56,752 nucleotides of DNA, from contig JAUCBJ010003981.1 of the NCBI GenBank assembly GCA_032718475.1, forward strand, positions 1-56,752, in the 5' to 3' direction. Position 1 is the stretch's first letter. Each line of letters begins with the position of its first letter. This document shows, piece after piece, positions 1 to 10,999 of this stretch. The stretch comes from Nemertoderma westbladi (taxonomy: Eukaryota > Xenacoelomorpha > Nemertodermatida > Nemertodermatidae). A program made the position numbers and the translations under genes. The notes below the pieces were generated by a model that was not told the DNA's origin, did not search any database, and saw only the letters and a list, made by a program, of their open reading frames with translations.

Positions 1-204
1 CGGATAACCAAAACACCATGATACCTGCCCCGTCCATAAAACCCAGACCACGCCACGCCAAGAATGTGGGTCAGAGGAAGTTGGACCGGAGTAGATCCAA
101 GTGCCGACCAACAGACACACCAGGTTCCTCTTGCACGCATACCATCCCTCCTAGCTACTAGAAAGCTACTAGAAGGACGAGACAGGGGGGCAAACTGGAC
201 GCAA
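1..204. other. Unassigned left edge with a transposon-like end
   Basis: No gene is recognised. One + frame stays open from the left edge to about position 162 and is rich in Arg, Lys and Pro, so it could be the tail of a coding exon that starts outside the window; this is weak. From about 186 a G run followed by AACTGGACGCAAAT matches, in inverse orientation, the sequence at the far edge of the second satellite array (6127-6165). Confidence 0.4.
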
Positions 205-2709
205 ATACCATGTGGGATTTGGGATTAGGAAATAAGGTATTTGAGATTTGGAAATAAGGTATTTGGGATTTGGGAATAAGGTATTTGGGATTTGGGAATA
301 ATATATTTGGGATTAGGGAATAAAGGTATTTGGGATTTGGGAATAAGGTATTTGGGATTTGGGAATAAGGTATTTGGGATTTGGGAATAAGATATTTGGG
401 ATTTGGAAATAAGGTATTTGGGATTTGGGAATAAGGTATTTGGGTTTTGGGAATAAGGTAATTGGGATTTGGGAATAAGGTATTTGGGATTTGGGAATAA
501 TATATTTGGGATTAGGGAATGAAGGTATTTGGGATTTGGGAATAAGGTATTTGGGTTTTGGGAATAAGGTAATTGGGATTTGGGAATAAGATATTTGGGA
601 TTTGGAAATAAGGTATTTGGGATTTGGGAATAAGGTATTTGGGATTTGGGAATAAGGTATTTGGGATTTGGGAATAAGGTATTTGGGATTTGGGAATAAG
701 GTATTTGGGATTTGGAATAAGGTATTTGGGATTTGGGAATAAGGTATTTGGGATTTGGGAATAAGGTATTTGGGATTTGGGAATAAGGTATTTGGGATTT
801 GGGAATAAGGTATTTGGGATTTGGGAATAAGGTATTTGGGATTTGGGAATAAGGTATTTGGGATTTGGGAATAAGGTATTTGGGATTTGGGAATAAGGTA
901 TTTGGGATTTGGGAATAAGGTATTTGGGATTTGGGAATAAGGTATTTGGGATTTGGGAATAAGGTATTTGGGATTTGGGAATAAGGTATTTGGGATTTGG
1001 GAATAAGGTATTTGGGATTTGGGAATAAGGTATTTGGGTTTTGGGAATAAGGTAATTGGGATTTGGGAATAAGGTATTTGGGATTTGGGAATAAGGTATT
1101 TGGGATTTGGGAATAAGGTATTTGGGATTTGGGAATAAGGTATTTGGGATTTGGGAATAAGGTATTTGGGATTTGGGAATAAGGTATTTGGGATTTGGGA
1201 ATAAGGTATTTGGGATTTGGGAATAAGGTATTTGGGATTTGGGAATAAGGTATTTGGGATTTGGGAATAAGGTATTTGGGATTTGGGAATAAGGTATTTG
1301 GGATTTGGGAATAAGGTATTTGGGATTTGGGAATAAGGTATTTGGGATTTGGGAATAAGGTATTTGGGATTTGGGAATAAGGTATTTGGGATTTGGGAAT
1401 AAGGTATTTGGGATTTGGGAATAAGGTATTTGGGATTTGGGAATAAGGTATTTGGGATTTGGGAATAAGGTATTTGGGATTTGGGAATAAGGTATTTGGG
1501 ATTTGGGAATAAGGTATTTGGGATTTGGGAATAAGGTATTTGGGATTTGGGAATAAGGTATTTGGGATTTGGGAATAAGGTATTGGGATTTGGGAATAAG
1601 GTATTTGGGATTTGGGAATAAGGTATTTGGGATTTGGGAATAAGGTATTTGGGATTTGGGAATAAGGTATTTGGGATTTGGGAATAAGGTATTTGGGATT
1701 TGGGAATAAGGTATTTGGGATTTGGGAATAAGGTATTTGGGATTTGGGAATAAGGTATTTGGGATTTGGGAATAAGGTATTTGGGATTTGGGAATAAGGT
1801 ATTTGGGATTTGGGAATAAGGTATTTGGGATTTGGGAATAAGGTATTTGGGATTTGGGAATAGTATTTGGGTATTTGGGAATAAGGTATTTGGGATTTGG
1901 GAATAAGGTATTTGGGATTTGGGAATAAGGTAATTGGGATTTGGGAATAAGGTATTTGGGATTTGGGAGTAGGTATTTGGGATTTGGGAATAAGGTATTT
2001 GGGATTTGGGAATAAGGTATTTGGGATTGGGAGATAAGGTATTTGGGATTTGGGAATAAGGTATTTGGGATTTGGAATAAGGTATTTGGGAATATGGGAT
2101 TTGGGAATAAGGTATTTGGGATTTGGGAATAAGGTATTTGGGATTTGGGAATAAGGTATTTGGGATTTGGGAATAAGGTATTTGGGATTTGGGAATAAGG
2201 TATTTGGGATTTGGGAATAAGGTATTTGGGATTTGGATAAGGTATTTGGGATTTGGGAATAAGGTATTTGGGATGGTATTTGGGATTTGGGAAGGTATTT
2301 TGGATTTGGGAATAAGGTATTTGGGATTTGGAAATAAGGTATTTGGGATTTGGGAATAAGGTATTTGGGATTTGGGAATAAGGTATTTGGGATTTGGGAA
2401 TAAGGTATTTGGGATTTGGGAATAAGGTATTTGGGTTTTGGGAATAAGGTAATTGGGATTTGGGAATAAGGTATTTGGGATTTGAGAATAAGGTATTTGG
2501 GATTTGGGAATAAGGTATTTAATTGGGATTTGGGAATAAGGTATTTTGGATTTTGGAATAAGGTATTTGGGATTTGGGAATAAGGTATTTGGGATTTGGA
2601 ATAAGGTATTTGGGATTTGGGAATAAGGTATTTGGGAATAAGGTATTTGGGATTTGGGAAAAAGGTATTTAATTTGGATTTGGGAATAAGGTATTTGGGA
2701 TTTTGGAAT
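205..2709 (+). repeat. 22-bp satellite array, about 110 copies
   Basis: The stretch is a near-perfect tandem array of a 22-bp unit (GGGAATAAGGTATTTGGGATTT), with variants such as GGTAATTGGG and a few 1-10 bp indels. Divergence is highest at both edges and the middle is almost homogeneous, as expected for unequal exchange. The + strand carries regularly spaced GGG runs, so it has G-quadruplex potential. The 845-codon minus-strand reading frame across it is a by-product: 22 is not a multiple of three, the unit lacks minus-strand stops, and the peptide simply repeats every 22 residues. Confidence 0.97.
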
Positions 2710-2728
2710 CTGTAGTTAAAACGTTTTA

Positions 2729-3775
2729 CAAAATTATACAGGTTAGTAAAGAAGCGATGCAATTACGGAGGCGGGCAGATAGAACCAAAACAATAAACGA
2801 TAGTTAACACGTGTTACAAGATTATGTAGGTTAGTAAAGGAGCAGGTTACAGAGGCATGTTGATAGAACCAAAACAATAAACGATAGTTAACGTGTTACA
2901 ATATTATGCAGGTTAGTAAAGGAGCAGGTTACAGAGGCGGGCAGATAGAACCAAAATAATAAACGATAGTTAACACGTGTTACAAGATTATGTAGGTTAG
3001 TAAAGGAGCAGGTTACAGAGGCATGTTGATAGAACCAAAACAATAAACGATAGTTAACGTGTTACAATATTATGCAGGTTAGTAAAGGAGCAGGTTACAG
3101 AGGCGGGCACATAGAACCAAAACAATAAACGATAGTTAACGTGTTACAATATTATGCAGGTTAGTAAAGGAGCAGGTTACAGAGGCGGGCACATAGAACC
3201 AAAACAATAAACGATAGTTAACGTGTTACAATATTATGCAGGTTAGTAAAGGAGCAGGTTACAGAGGCGGGCACATAGAACCAAAATAATAAACGATAGT
3301 TAACACGTGTTACAAGATTATGTAGGTTAGTAAAGGAGCAGGTTACAGAGGCATGTTGATAGAACCAAAACAATAAACGATAGTTAACGTGTTACAATAT
3401 TATGCAGGTTAGTAAAGGAGCAGGTTACAGAGGCGGGCACATAGAACCAAAATAATAAACGATAGTTAACACGTGTTACAAGATTATGTAGGTTAGTAAA
3501 GGAGCAGGTTACAGAGGCGGGCAGATAGAACCAAAACAATAAACGATAGTTAACACGTGTTACAAGATTATGCAGGTTAGTAAAGGGCAGGTTACAGAGG
3601 CGGGCAGATAGAACCAAAACAATAAACGATAGTTAACACGTGTTATAAGATTATGCAGGTTAGTAAAGGAGCAGGTTACAGAGGCGGGCAGATAGAACCA
3701 AAACAAGAAACTATAGTTAACACGTGTTACAAGATTATGCAGGTTAGTAAAGGAGCAGGTTACAGAGGCGAATTT
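2729..3775 (-). repeat. 84-bp minisatellite carrying the AACCAAAACAATAAAC module
   Basis: About 12 to 13 tandem units of roughly 84 bp (some 81 bp) follow the 22-bp satellite directly. Each unit contains AGGAGCAGGTTACAGAGGCG, then GAACCAAAACAATAAACGA, then GTTAAC and usually ACACGTGT, a palindrome holding the E-box CACGTG. Variant units with CATGTTGATAG or CACATAG alternate, suggesting higher-order amplification. The same module occurs in inverse orientation at 33815-34400 and singly elsewhere in the window. Confidence 0.95.
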
Positions 3776-3791
3776 ATTCGCCTCTGTAACC
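3758..3791. repeat. Palindrome closing the 84-bp array
   Basis: A 15-bp perfect inverted repeat (GGTTACAGAGGCGAA, loop of four, then its complement) ends the minisatellite. Half of the array unit has been copied back on itself, so the array terminates in a hairpin. Confidence 0.9.
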
Positions 3792-3849
3792 TCGCCAATT
3801 TATAGGCGGTTTCAATAATATATAAAATAGTACAGTACCCGGTATTATG

Positions 3850-5105
3850 CGAATTGTATTTAATTTACCGCCAATAACCAATATTATGAAAAGTATTAGT
3901 AGGGAAAAACAAAGATTAATGCAATCTATATGTATTATAGAAAACTATATAAGATCGCAGGAAAAAGTGAAACATATTTTTCGAACAAAAGTTAAGTGTA
4001 GACTTCGAACGATTGGCCTTTTTGTTAAATTGTTCAGCGGCAGAATAATTAATGTGTTCGTATTCCAGAAACTTTGAATGAGAAAAGTAATTGACTCCAC
4101 CAGGTTTACACTCTGGTGATTTATGGCCGTTTACATGGAATTTATCTACCATGAACAACCAACCATATTCATGGGGACGACGGCTAGTTACGTACTTATC
4201 CAGTCCACATGCATAATCATAAATTATTAATTTGGTATCCTTATAGTCAACGCTTATAAATTCAGCAACTTGTTTCAGACTTTATTTTTTTGACATTTCA
4301 GCAAAAGACTCGACATATCCGCATGACCTAACCCCAAATAGAACACCACATGTACGGCCTGAAAACTTCGGCACTACTTTTGAACACTCCATATCTGTAC
4401 GTTGAAGATCGCACTCTGAGATTTTTGTAGGTTTAGAAACTGGTCCATGTATTTTGCACCTAACCATGCCTGATCGGCTTCTAATGTTACAGAAGAATCA
4501 CAAACGTCGCCGTTATCTAGAGGCCTGCCACACATACCTCGAAAAAGCTTATAATTTCCATCAACGACAATTACATCTGAACATTTCGGAACATTACAAT
4601 TTAAATGATTATTGTGTAGTAACTCATCAATATGTGAAGCATAGCCACTACCTTCATTTTCTATAACAGATGATTTTTGTAATATAGGAGGTAAATTACA
4701 TAGAACATGGAACTGCAGCATTCGATACATGACTAAAGCCTGGGATAATAAATGTTTTTATATCTCACAACCTGTTTCTATTCGGTAATTAATCGCAATA
4801 GCATCAAATGTACCACCAAATACGTGCAATTATCTTATAAATCGATTCAATAAAGATTTTGAAAACACACTAACATTTGTCACCCAAAATAAAATTGCAT
4901 TATTGGCAAAATTAGTATACTCAAATGTGGACACAGTAATGGTTAATCCAGGCTTTAAATTTCTTCCACAACCCTTCACAAATTGTCGAGAATTTCCCCT
5001 ACATTTATATCGCACCCCAACATATTCTTTTTTGCCACTTTCTCCATACCAATCTGCTCTAATCTCAATAGTTTTCATGCGAAACCCACAGCAAAACATC
5101 ACCAA
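3850..5105 (-). pseudogene. KDZ-type transposase-like reading frame, frameshifted
   Basis: Four minus-strand segments read in order like one protein broken by shifts: 5105-4830, 4730-4374, 4467-4282 and a segment running from about 4260 to 3850. Visible motifs are a cysteine-bearing start (KCRGNSRQFVKGCGR), VIVVDGNYKLFRGMCG, then YDYACGLDKY, VDKFHVNGHKSPEC and a late SAAEQFNKK. An Asp in a DGN motif, an Asp in a YDxAC motif, a FHxxxH/C stretch and a downstream Glu are the layout known for Kyakuja-Dileera-Zisupton (KDZ) transposases and their animal relatives with cysteine clusters. That assignment is from motif memory, not a search. At least two frame changes (near 4440 and 4285) and an in-frame stop near 4830 argue for a dead copy. 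No introns or terminal repeats were recognised. Confidence 0.5.
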
Positions 5106-5222
5106 AGAAAGTATGAAAATTAAATATTAAATATTAAGAGAATTCAATATCTTAACGAAAACGCCTCTTAAAAAACTAATAATAAAACACTACTACTAGT
5201 ATTATTCAACTGCATACTGCAG

Positions 5223-5447
5223 GGCCCATGTGAAGAATACCAGGTGTTCACCAAAAACACAGGTTACGAAGGGCTGAATCTAACCAAAACAACAAACGAA
5301 TTAGTACATGTACAGGTTATAAGACAGAAATAAGCGCTATAAACACTTAATAAAGATAAATGAAAAAAAATAAAAAATCTTCATATATTATAAAATTCCA
5401 ATAAAAAGTCGACCTCAAAGTGAATCCTGCTATTCTTCACATGGGCG
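5223..5447 (+). mobile_element. hAT-type MITE, copy 1 (internally deleted)
   Basis: The element begins GGCCCATGTGAAGAATACC and ends with the inverse GTATTCTTCACATGGGCG-like sequence (here TATTCTTCACATGGGCG). It is flanked by an 8-bp duplication, TACTGCAG at 5215-5222 and AACTGCAG at 5448-5455 (7 of 8). Terminal inverted repeats with an 8-bp target duplication fit the hAT superfamily. It carries the AACCAAAACAACAAACGA module and has no coding capacity. Compared with the other copies it lacks about 50 bp between two internal copies of ATGTGAAGAATACC. Confidence 0.88.
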
Positions 5448-5455
5448 AACTGCAG

Positions 5456-5794
5456 AACTGTAATATACTGTAGTATTCTCAGCTGGAAATACATTTCTAC
5501 AAACTCAATATAATACAGTACTGCAGCGCTGTACTCCAGTGATAACATGGGATAGTGTGATGAGTAGTGAGAGACCTGTTTAACTTCAAGTGTGTCTCCT
5601 GCCCTTATTTATATAAATCTTTGTTCATTTGTTGTGAATTCGAAATATAAACAAAAAACGTTAATCCCAAATCCCAGATCAACTGAGACCCGTCAGCGGA
5701 AACAGCCAGTGCCGCTAGTCGGTGGGGTTGACTTGTTGAGGAGAGGCGTAATGAGATACGCATTGCGTATCTTCTTCAGTGAACCAATAATGGC
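5456..5794. other. Unassigned spacer
   Basis: Nothing recognisable as a gene. A short + reading frame enters the following satellite but has no familiar motif. Confidence 0.4.
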
Positions 5795-6125
5795 AGATCC
5801 CAAATTCCTTATTCCCAAAACCCAAATCCCAAATACCTTATTCCCAAATTCCAATACCTTATTCCCAAATCCCAAATACCTTATTCCCAAATCCCAAATA
5901 CCTTATTCCCAAATCCCAAATACCCTATTCCCAAATACCTTAATCCCAAATCCCAAATACCTTATTCCCAAATCCCAAATACCTTATTCCCAAATCCCAA
6001 ATACCATATTCCCAAATCCCAAATACCTTATTACCAAATCCCAAATACCTTATTCCCAAATCCCAAATTCCTTATTCCCAAATTCCATATTCCCAAATTC
6101 CTTATTACCAAAATCCAAATCCCAA
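5795..6125 (-). repeat. 22-bp satellite, second array in inverse orientation
   Basis: About 15 more degenerate units of the 205-2709 satellite, reading CCCAAATACCTTATT on the + strand. The array ends against GGGATTTGCGTCCAGTTCCCC (6137 onward), the inverse of the sequence at the left edge of the first array. The two arrays therefore share a flank as well as a unit. The 219-codon + frame through it is repeat-driven. Confidence 0.93.
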
Positions 6126-6188
6126 ATTCACCATCTCTGGGATTTGCGTCCAGTTCCCCTGGAGAGATATTTTTCTGTGTGTGTCCAG

Positions 6189-6213
6189 TCCCCCCCCCCC
6201 CCCCCCCCCCCCT
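6189..6213. repeat. Poly-C tract
   Basis: An uninterrupted run of about 24 C. It belongs to a set of long G/C homopolymers scattered through the window. Confidence 0.95.
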
Positions 6214-8480
6214 ATCTGAGAAGGACCTCAGTTGCGTCATCAGTTGCATGAATATATATAAACGTTGATTAATCCAATCTTATTTAGATCCAAGGTCCAA
6301 GGTTAAGTTAACATGTAATTTCAGTTAAAAAAATTATGTAACCTGAAAAGCTAGCCCAGTGAACAAACCCAGTTGACAAAAATGTGGACTGGATAGGCGC
6401 CGTGGGCTTCAAAAATATGAAAATGCAAGTGATCTATCCGCGACTGATTTAGAATTCGGCATAGATTACCACCTGAACGTCATTATTATTTAACGAATTT
6501 CTTAACGAAATGTTGGTAAACCATATTACCATTGCACGTAACGTGTTCAATGTTTGTTTCAATGTTGTTCAATGTTTGCTTAACTTTCAGTTTATTAAAA
6601 CATTTATATTAAGAAAAATAAACCTGTCGCCCAAACCTATTAGGTGCTCTTTCATCAAATGGCATTTCACAATTATAATTGACAAACTAACTAGGATTAC
6701 TCCACATTAATAATTGACCATGTACCAGGTAGACTAATATAAATTCGTATTTTTGTCACCAAGACATCTTTCTTTGACAGCCAGACCATCTGTCAGCCTT
6801 CCTATTTTTCACTGATTTTGAAACTTTCGCCCTGAATCTTCAATAGTAACATTCGATTACAGCAAATTCAATCTGAATCATTGTCAAGGAGTCTCAAGCA
6901 CCCATACTCATGGACTTACTCTTCTTCTGATATTACAGACCCATAACGCTTTAACCAATTGTATTGAGATTTTGAAAAAATATGCGACCTCCATCTTCCT
7001 ACTAAGTTGTTCAAAATAAGATATTCCAAGGAGGCCATATGGCAAATAGCGGGGTTACTGGCGGCAATTAGAAGAAAAACTAATGTATACTGCACGCGGA
7101 GTTTGTTGGCAATCCCATAGCAACCAATGAGAATGCCTATAAAACATATCGTAATAATAATAATATGCTGATCTTGTGACCAGAATAAATACTACGCCTG
7201 TATTATTTCCAATTTAATAAGAACAAATCAAACATTAAAGGGCCTACCTGTACCAACTGTATTACATCGCGGTAAGAAACTGTTGACACCAAACAAACTC
7301 GTGTCTTCTAATAACACTATCGTAACGGAAACTTCAGATACAGCTAATGAATTTAACACTTTTTTACTTCGTTAGGAACCGAATTAATTTCCGAAATTCA
7401 AAATTCATCACGCAGTCCAACTCGTTTTATTTCAAATAACAAACCAAATTTAATTTTCACTGGTTGAAACAACTCCAATTGAAGTCCAGTTACTCTTAAA
7501 TTTTTTTTAAAGAGGCCACAAAATAGCGCTTTAGTGGCCAAAAAGGATGTTCCTTGAACAATTTTGATTATGAGTTCAAATTTAGTGAATCTCTACAATT
7601 CTTGGTTGTATCCAATTCTATCGAGCAATTTTGGCTGAAATTGAGCTGGGGCCATTTTATACACAAAAGGCCCAAAAAGTTCCCGTTTTGGATCCTTTTC
7701 ACTCTAAAAAAATGGCCCAAAACATTTTTGCCAAAATTGCTTGACAGCCTTACAGTAGAGACAAGCAGATTTTTATCTCTGTTTCAAATTTCAACTGATT
7801 TCATTAAGAATTGTTCGAGAATATACCTTTTCGTGAAAAAAAAAATACATTCTGAGATAAAGGTGTTTAAAGTTTAAGGAAAAATTCAAACTCTCCCGCT
7901 ATTTTAGATAATAGGCCTACAATACTTTTTCGCGAAAATGGCCAAATTCAATTAAAAATATCGTGCTGCTCGAAGGGTTTTCAAAAAACAGACTTGCCCT
8001 TATGTTTTATACAATAACTCGAGTTTGAGGAAAGATTTGAGAAAGATGCTTGCAGATTTCAAATCTCCATTAAATTCAGCACAGGATAGGATCACAAAAA
8101 ATTTGATAATTTCAAAAATAGGAGATCTCTACCCCCTCACCTACATGTAAATAATATATATATATAATAATATTCTATAAGCTGCGACGGTTTTGTGCAC
8201 TTCGCACCTCAAAAAAATTTTGAATAATTTTTAAATAACTAGCAATTTTAAATTTGAAAAATAACGAGCTTTATGTTCTAGAACTTTATATATTTTATTT
8301 TATTTATGTTCTAGAATAGTGTATAATATTAACATTTTGTTCTAGAACTCTACAATGTTGCCATGGTAACAATGATTTATGTTATAAAAATGTAGTGCTA
8401 TACGGAACTGTTACCAAAATAACTATTATTCAATATTTTCTTATCACAATTATTTTTAGTGTTGGTGTTGACTCCATGAG
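6214..8480. other. AT-rich non-coding stretch
   Basis: No gene supported. The stretch upstream of the peptidase exon may be an intron of that gene, but no earlier M13 exon (for instance one encoding the VNAYY or FPAGIL region) was found. Degenerate phrases such as GCAGATTT.AAATCTCCATTAAATT near 8050 recur near 14140 and 16285, marking an old dispersed repeat. Confidence 0.35.
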
Positions 8481-8506
8481 TATAAAAATGTTGATCATTT
8501 CTCCAG

Positions 8507-8744
8507 GGCTTCCTTATTTGGTTCTATTGGATTTCTTGTTGCACACGAGCTTCAACATGCATTCCATAAAAATGCCAACCAGATCCACTTTGGCGGTTCG
8601 GCGATATCTGAGACCACATGGAAGCGGTTTACACAAACTTGGGAATGCGTTAGAAATATGTCCAATGTTTATGGAACATATGACATTGAAGTTAATAGGG
8701 ATAAAATCATAGCTGATATCATCGGAGATATGGGGGCGTTGGAG
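8507..8744 (+). CDS. M13 (neprilysin/ECE-like) peptidase, zinc-motif exon
   Basis: In the frame of GCT TCC TTA TTT the exon reads SLFGSIGFLVAHELQHAF and ends ADIIGDMGALE. This matches the M13 metallopeptidase core: the (N)YGxIGxxIGHExTHxF stretch with the HExxH zinc site (HELQH), a Trp/Phe/Cys spacing typical of the following helix region, then the ExxAD(N/M)GGL motif. The exon ends GAG|GTACGT at 8744, a strong donor, in phase 0. The acceptor is either CTCCAG|G at 8506 or ATGAG|T at 8480; both keep the frame, and the second adds codons resembling the residues just before the motif. Odd points: the usual Glu zinc ligand of ENxAD appears as Asp (DIIGD), and the segment after HAF is short. M13 enzymes are membrane-anchored or secreted and cut small peptides. 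Whether this copy is active is uncertain. Confidence 0.75.
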
Positions 8745-9440
8745 GTACGTTTAGCAACGACAACAATTAATATTAACATTAAACTATTAGTTTAGTAATA
8801 TGTATAGTATTTTTCCATTTTCTCTGTAAAACTAACTATCTGATCGCTGACGATTATCTACCTTTAGTAAGCGAGGACAGGTCATCATCATTCGTAATCA
8901 CTCTTTCTGGATTTCCACATGATATGAGTTTTTTTTTGTAAAAGTTGTCCGGCGAGCAACGAAGTATGGGACCTTATCATACCGCTGTTTCAACCGTTAT
9001 TTGTCTCTTGGTCTATCTGTCAGCTGATATTTTAAAGCTAATAAATAATTCTTTGGTGAAATGAAACCAAACTTGGTATATATGTATAGAATTTGCGTGA
9101 GGGTTTCAGCAGTCTCCATAAAACGGACGACTCGTCATCGGTTGAAATATTACTAGCCGTATGCTAAACTTGCTTTCTTCGTCTTGCGCAAAGGTCCACG
9201 AAAATGTTATTGATGGTAGAAGTGCTAAACCAATATATGATGCCTTTCTGCGGTGTCAGTTAACTATGCAAAGGTTGCCGCGATAAACGTAGATGATTCA
9301 AATTCAGTTTCATTGTCTATTTACATGTCTAGAGCTGTAAAGTATCATTTACTTCGATGTTAATGTACACCTGAACGATGTAGTACGTTATCTTCTATAG
9401 TTTCAATGTGCAATATTTAACTCACCATTAGTACTGATAG

Positions 9441-10000
9441 CGCCCGTGTGAAGCGTGCCCGCGTGTTTTCACTTTTCGGCCGACATTTTATTTGAATTTT
9501 ATATGAAGAAATTTGTATTTTTTTAATTTATCTTTATTAAGTGTTTTATAGAGCTTATTTCTGTCTTATAACCTGTGCATATGGCCCGTGTGAAGTATAG
9601 CAGACTTTCTGCTGTTATATTTCACTTTGCAGTTTACCCCCGTGTGAAAAATACCAGGTTTTCACTAAAACCACAGGTTACAGAAGGGCTAATTCTAACC
9701 AAAACAATAAACGAATAAGTACCTCTACAGGTTATAAGACAGAAATAAGCGCTAAAAAACACTTAATAATTTAAAAAAATACAAATTCTTCATATATAAA
9801 ATTGCAATAAAATTTCGACCGAAATGTGAAAACCTGGTATTCTTCACATGGGCGGTACATATACTTATTCGTTTATTGTTTTGGTTAGATTCAGCCCTTC
9901 TGTAACCTGTATTTTTGGTGTAAACCTGGTATTCTTCACATGGGGGTAAACTACAAAGTGAAACATAACAACAGAAAGTCTGGTATTTTTCACATGGGCC
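9441..10000 (-). mobile_element. hAT-type MITE, copy 2 (outer, split by copy 3)
   Basis: It is a full element in inverse orientation: it starts CGCCCGTGTGAAG, ends CACATGGGCC, and is flanked by ACTGATAG (9433-9440) and ACTGATGG (10001-10008), an 8-bp duplication matching at 7 of 8. About 280 bp of its own sequence is interrupted at 9582 by another copy of the same family. It lies in the intron between the two M13 peptidase exons. Confidence 0.9.
9583..9854 (+). mobile_element. hAT-type MITE, copy 3 (nested inside copy 2)
   Basis: This 272-bp copy starts GGCCCGTGTGAAG and ends CTTCACATGGGCG. It is flanked by GTGCATAT (9575-9582) and GTACATAT (9855-9862), a 7-of-8 target duplication of the host copy's own sequence. 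It carries internal CAGGTTACAG and AACCAAAACAATAAACGA. Confidence 0.9.
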
Positions 10001-10189
10001 ACTGATGGCGTAAATAAAGTAAAAAATTCCGAGCGTTTGTCAATTATTCTTAGCAACATTTTATTTTATGTTAAAGTAAGTAATTAATTAACTCTCGCCC
10101 TACTCCTACTATTTTATTTTCTATTTCCCTATCGCAGATATACGGTGGCCCATAAATGTCAGCTGGATATAAATATGCACGGCAGTAAT

Positions 10190-10440
10190 TAAAAACCAAT
10201 GCAGAAATGAAAGAGCCACTGCAAAAATTAAAAAGATTCAGCAAAATTGAAAAGCTACAGCAGAAATTAAAAAAAGCTACAGCAGAAATTAAAAAGCCAC
10301 GATATAAATGATAAATCCACGGCAAAATTAATTGCAGAATTTAAAAAACCAATAGGAGAATTTCAAAAAGTTGAGGCAGAAATTCAAAAAGCGAAATTAA
10401 AAACACATCGGAAATTAGAAAACACATGAGGAATTATTCA
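10190..10440. repeat. Degenerate short tandem repeat in the M13 intron
   Basis: A loose series of GCAGAAATTAAAAAGC-like units of about 18-22 bp with many changes. It has no coding sense. It lies between the nested MITEs and the second M13 exon. Confidence 0.6.
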
Positions 10441-10667
10441 AAGGCATTGAAAATAATCACCGATTTTTAAGGAAAATGACTGACGCTGACTTAATTTCTA
10501 CAGTCACTTTTTAAGTTCTGTCATGGGTTTGTAATTTCTACACTGGCTTTGCATTTTGTAACAATTTTTGCCGTGCCTTACCTACATCTTGTGCCAATGC
10601 GGCGACCCCGTACAATAAGCTAATTAGCTAAATATTAGGCTTATTATCTATTTTTTATATCCAATAG

Positions 10668-10848
10668 TTATCTTTCAATGCTTACCTGAATATGATTGAA
10701 GAAAGCTCGGAGGAACCCGAATTATTTGGTACCAACATGACGAACCAACAGGTATACTTTGTGAGTTTTGCTCAGAGTTTGTGTTCAATTGCTATCGAAC
10801 AAACAAAGACAATACAAGCAACCAGCCACTACTCACCAGATTTACACA
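10668..10848 (+). CDS. M13 peptidase, next exon (FAQ motif)
   Basis: After a good acceptor (TTTTTTATATCCAATAG at 10651-10667) the open frame begins in phase 0, which joins the preceding exon exactly. It encodes LSFNAYLNMIEESSEEP, then LFGTNMTNQQVYFVSFAQSL and a Cys, then ATSHYSPDLH, and stops at CACAG|GTGAGT. In neprilysin the matching block is AYxxY, LPGL, (Q)LFFLxFAQ.WC, and HSPxxxR. The order and spacing agree, so this is the continuation of the exon at 8507-8744 across a 1.9-kb intron. The exon ends in phase 2. The terminal exon(s), which would carry the F.C and C-terminal C.xW region, were not found before 17.7 kb, so the gene is incomplete here or its 3' exons lie farther away. The Trp of AQVWC is Leu here. 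Confidence 0.75.
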
Positions 10849-10999
10849 GGTGAGTGAGTATATACAACAACCAGCTACACTCTTATCTACAATAAGCTTT
10901 AATGTATATTTTATTTTTAAATCCGTTGATTTCATTTCTGATGTCAGTTTTTACGACTGACCAACTCTAGTCTGACTATCTGTGTGTAGAATTTCTAAT

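Noticed and set aside
225-2762. 845-codon minus-strand frame of NTLFPNPKYLIP-type repeats
   Set aside because: It follows the 22-bp satellite exactly; the period is not a multiple of three and the peptide is only the three-frame reading of one unit.
5592-6251. 219-codon + frame
   Set aside because: Its middle is the inverted 22-bp satellite and its end a poly-C run; the rest has no motif.
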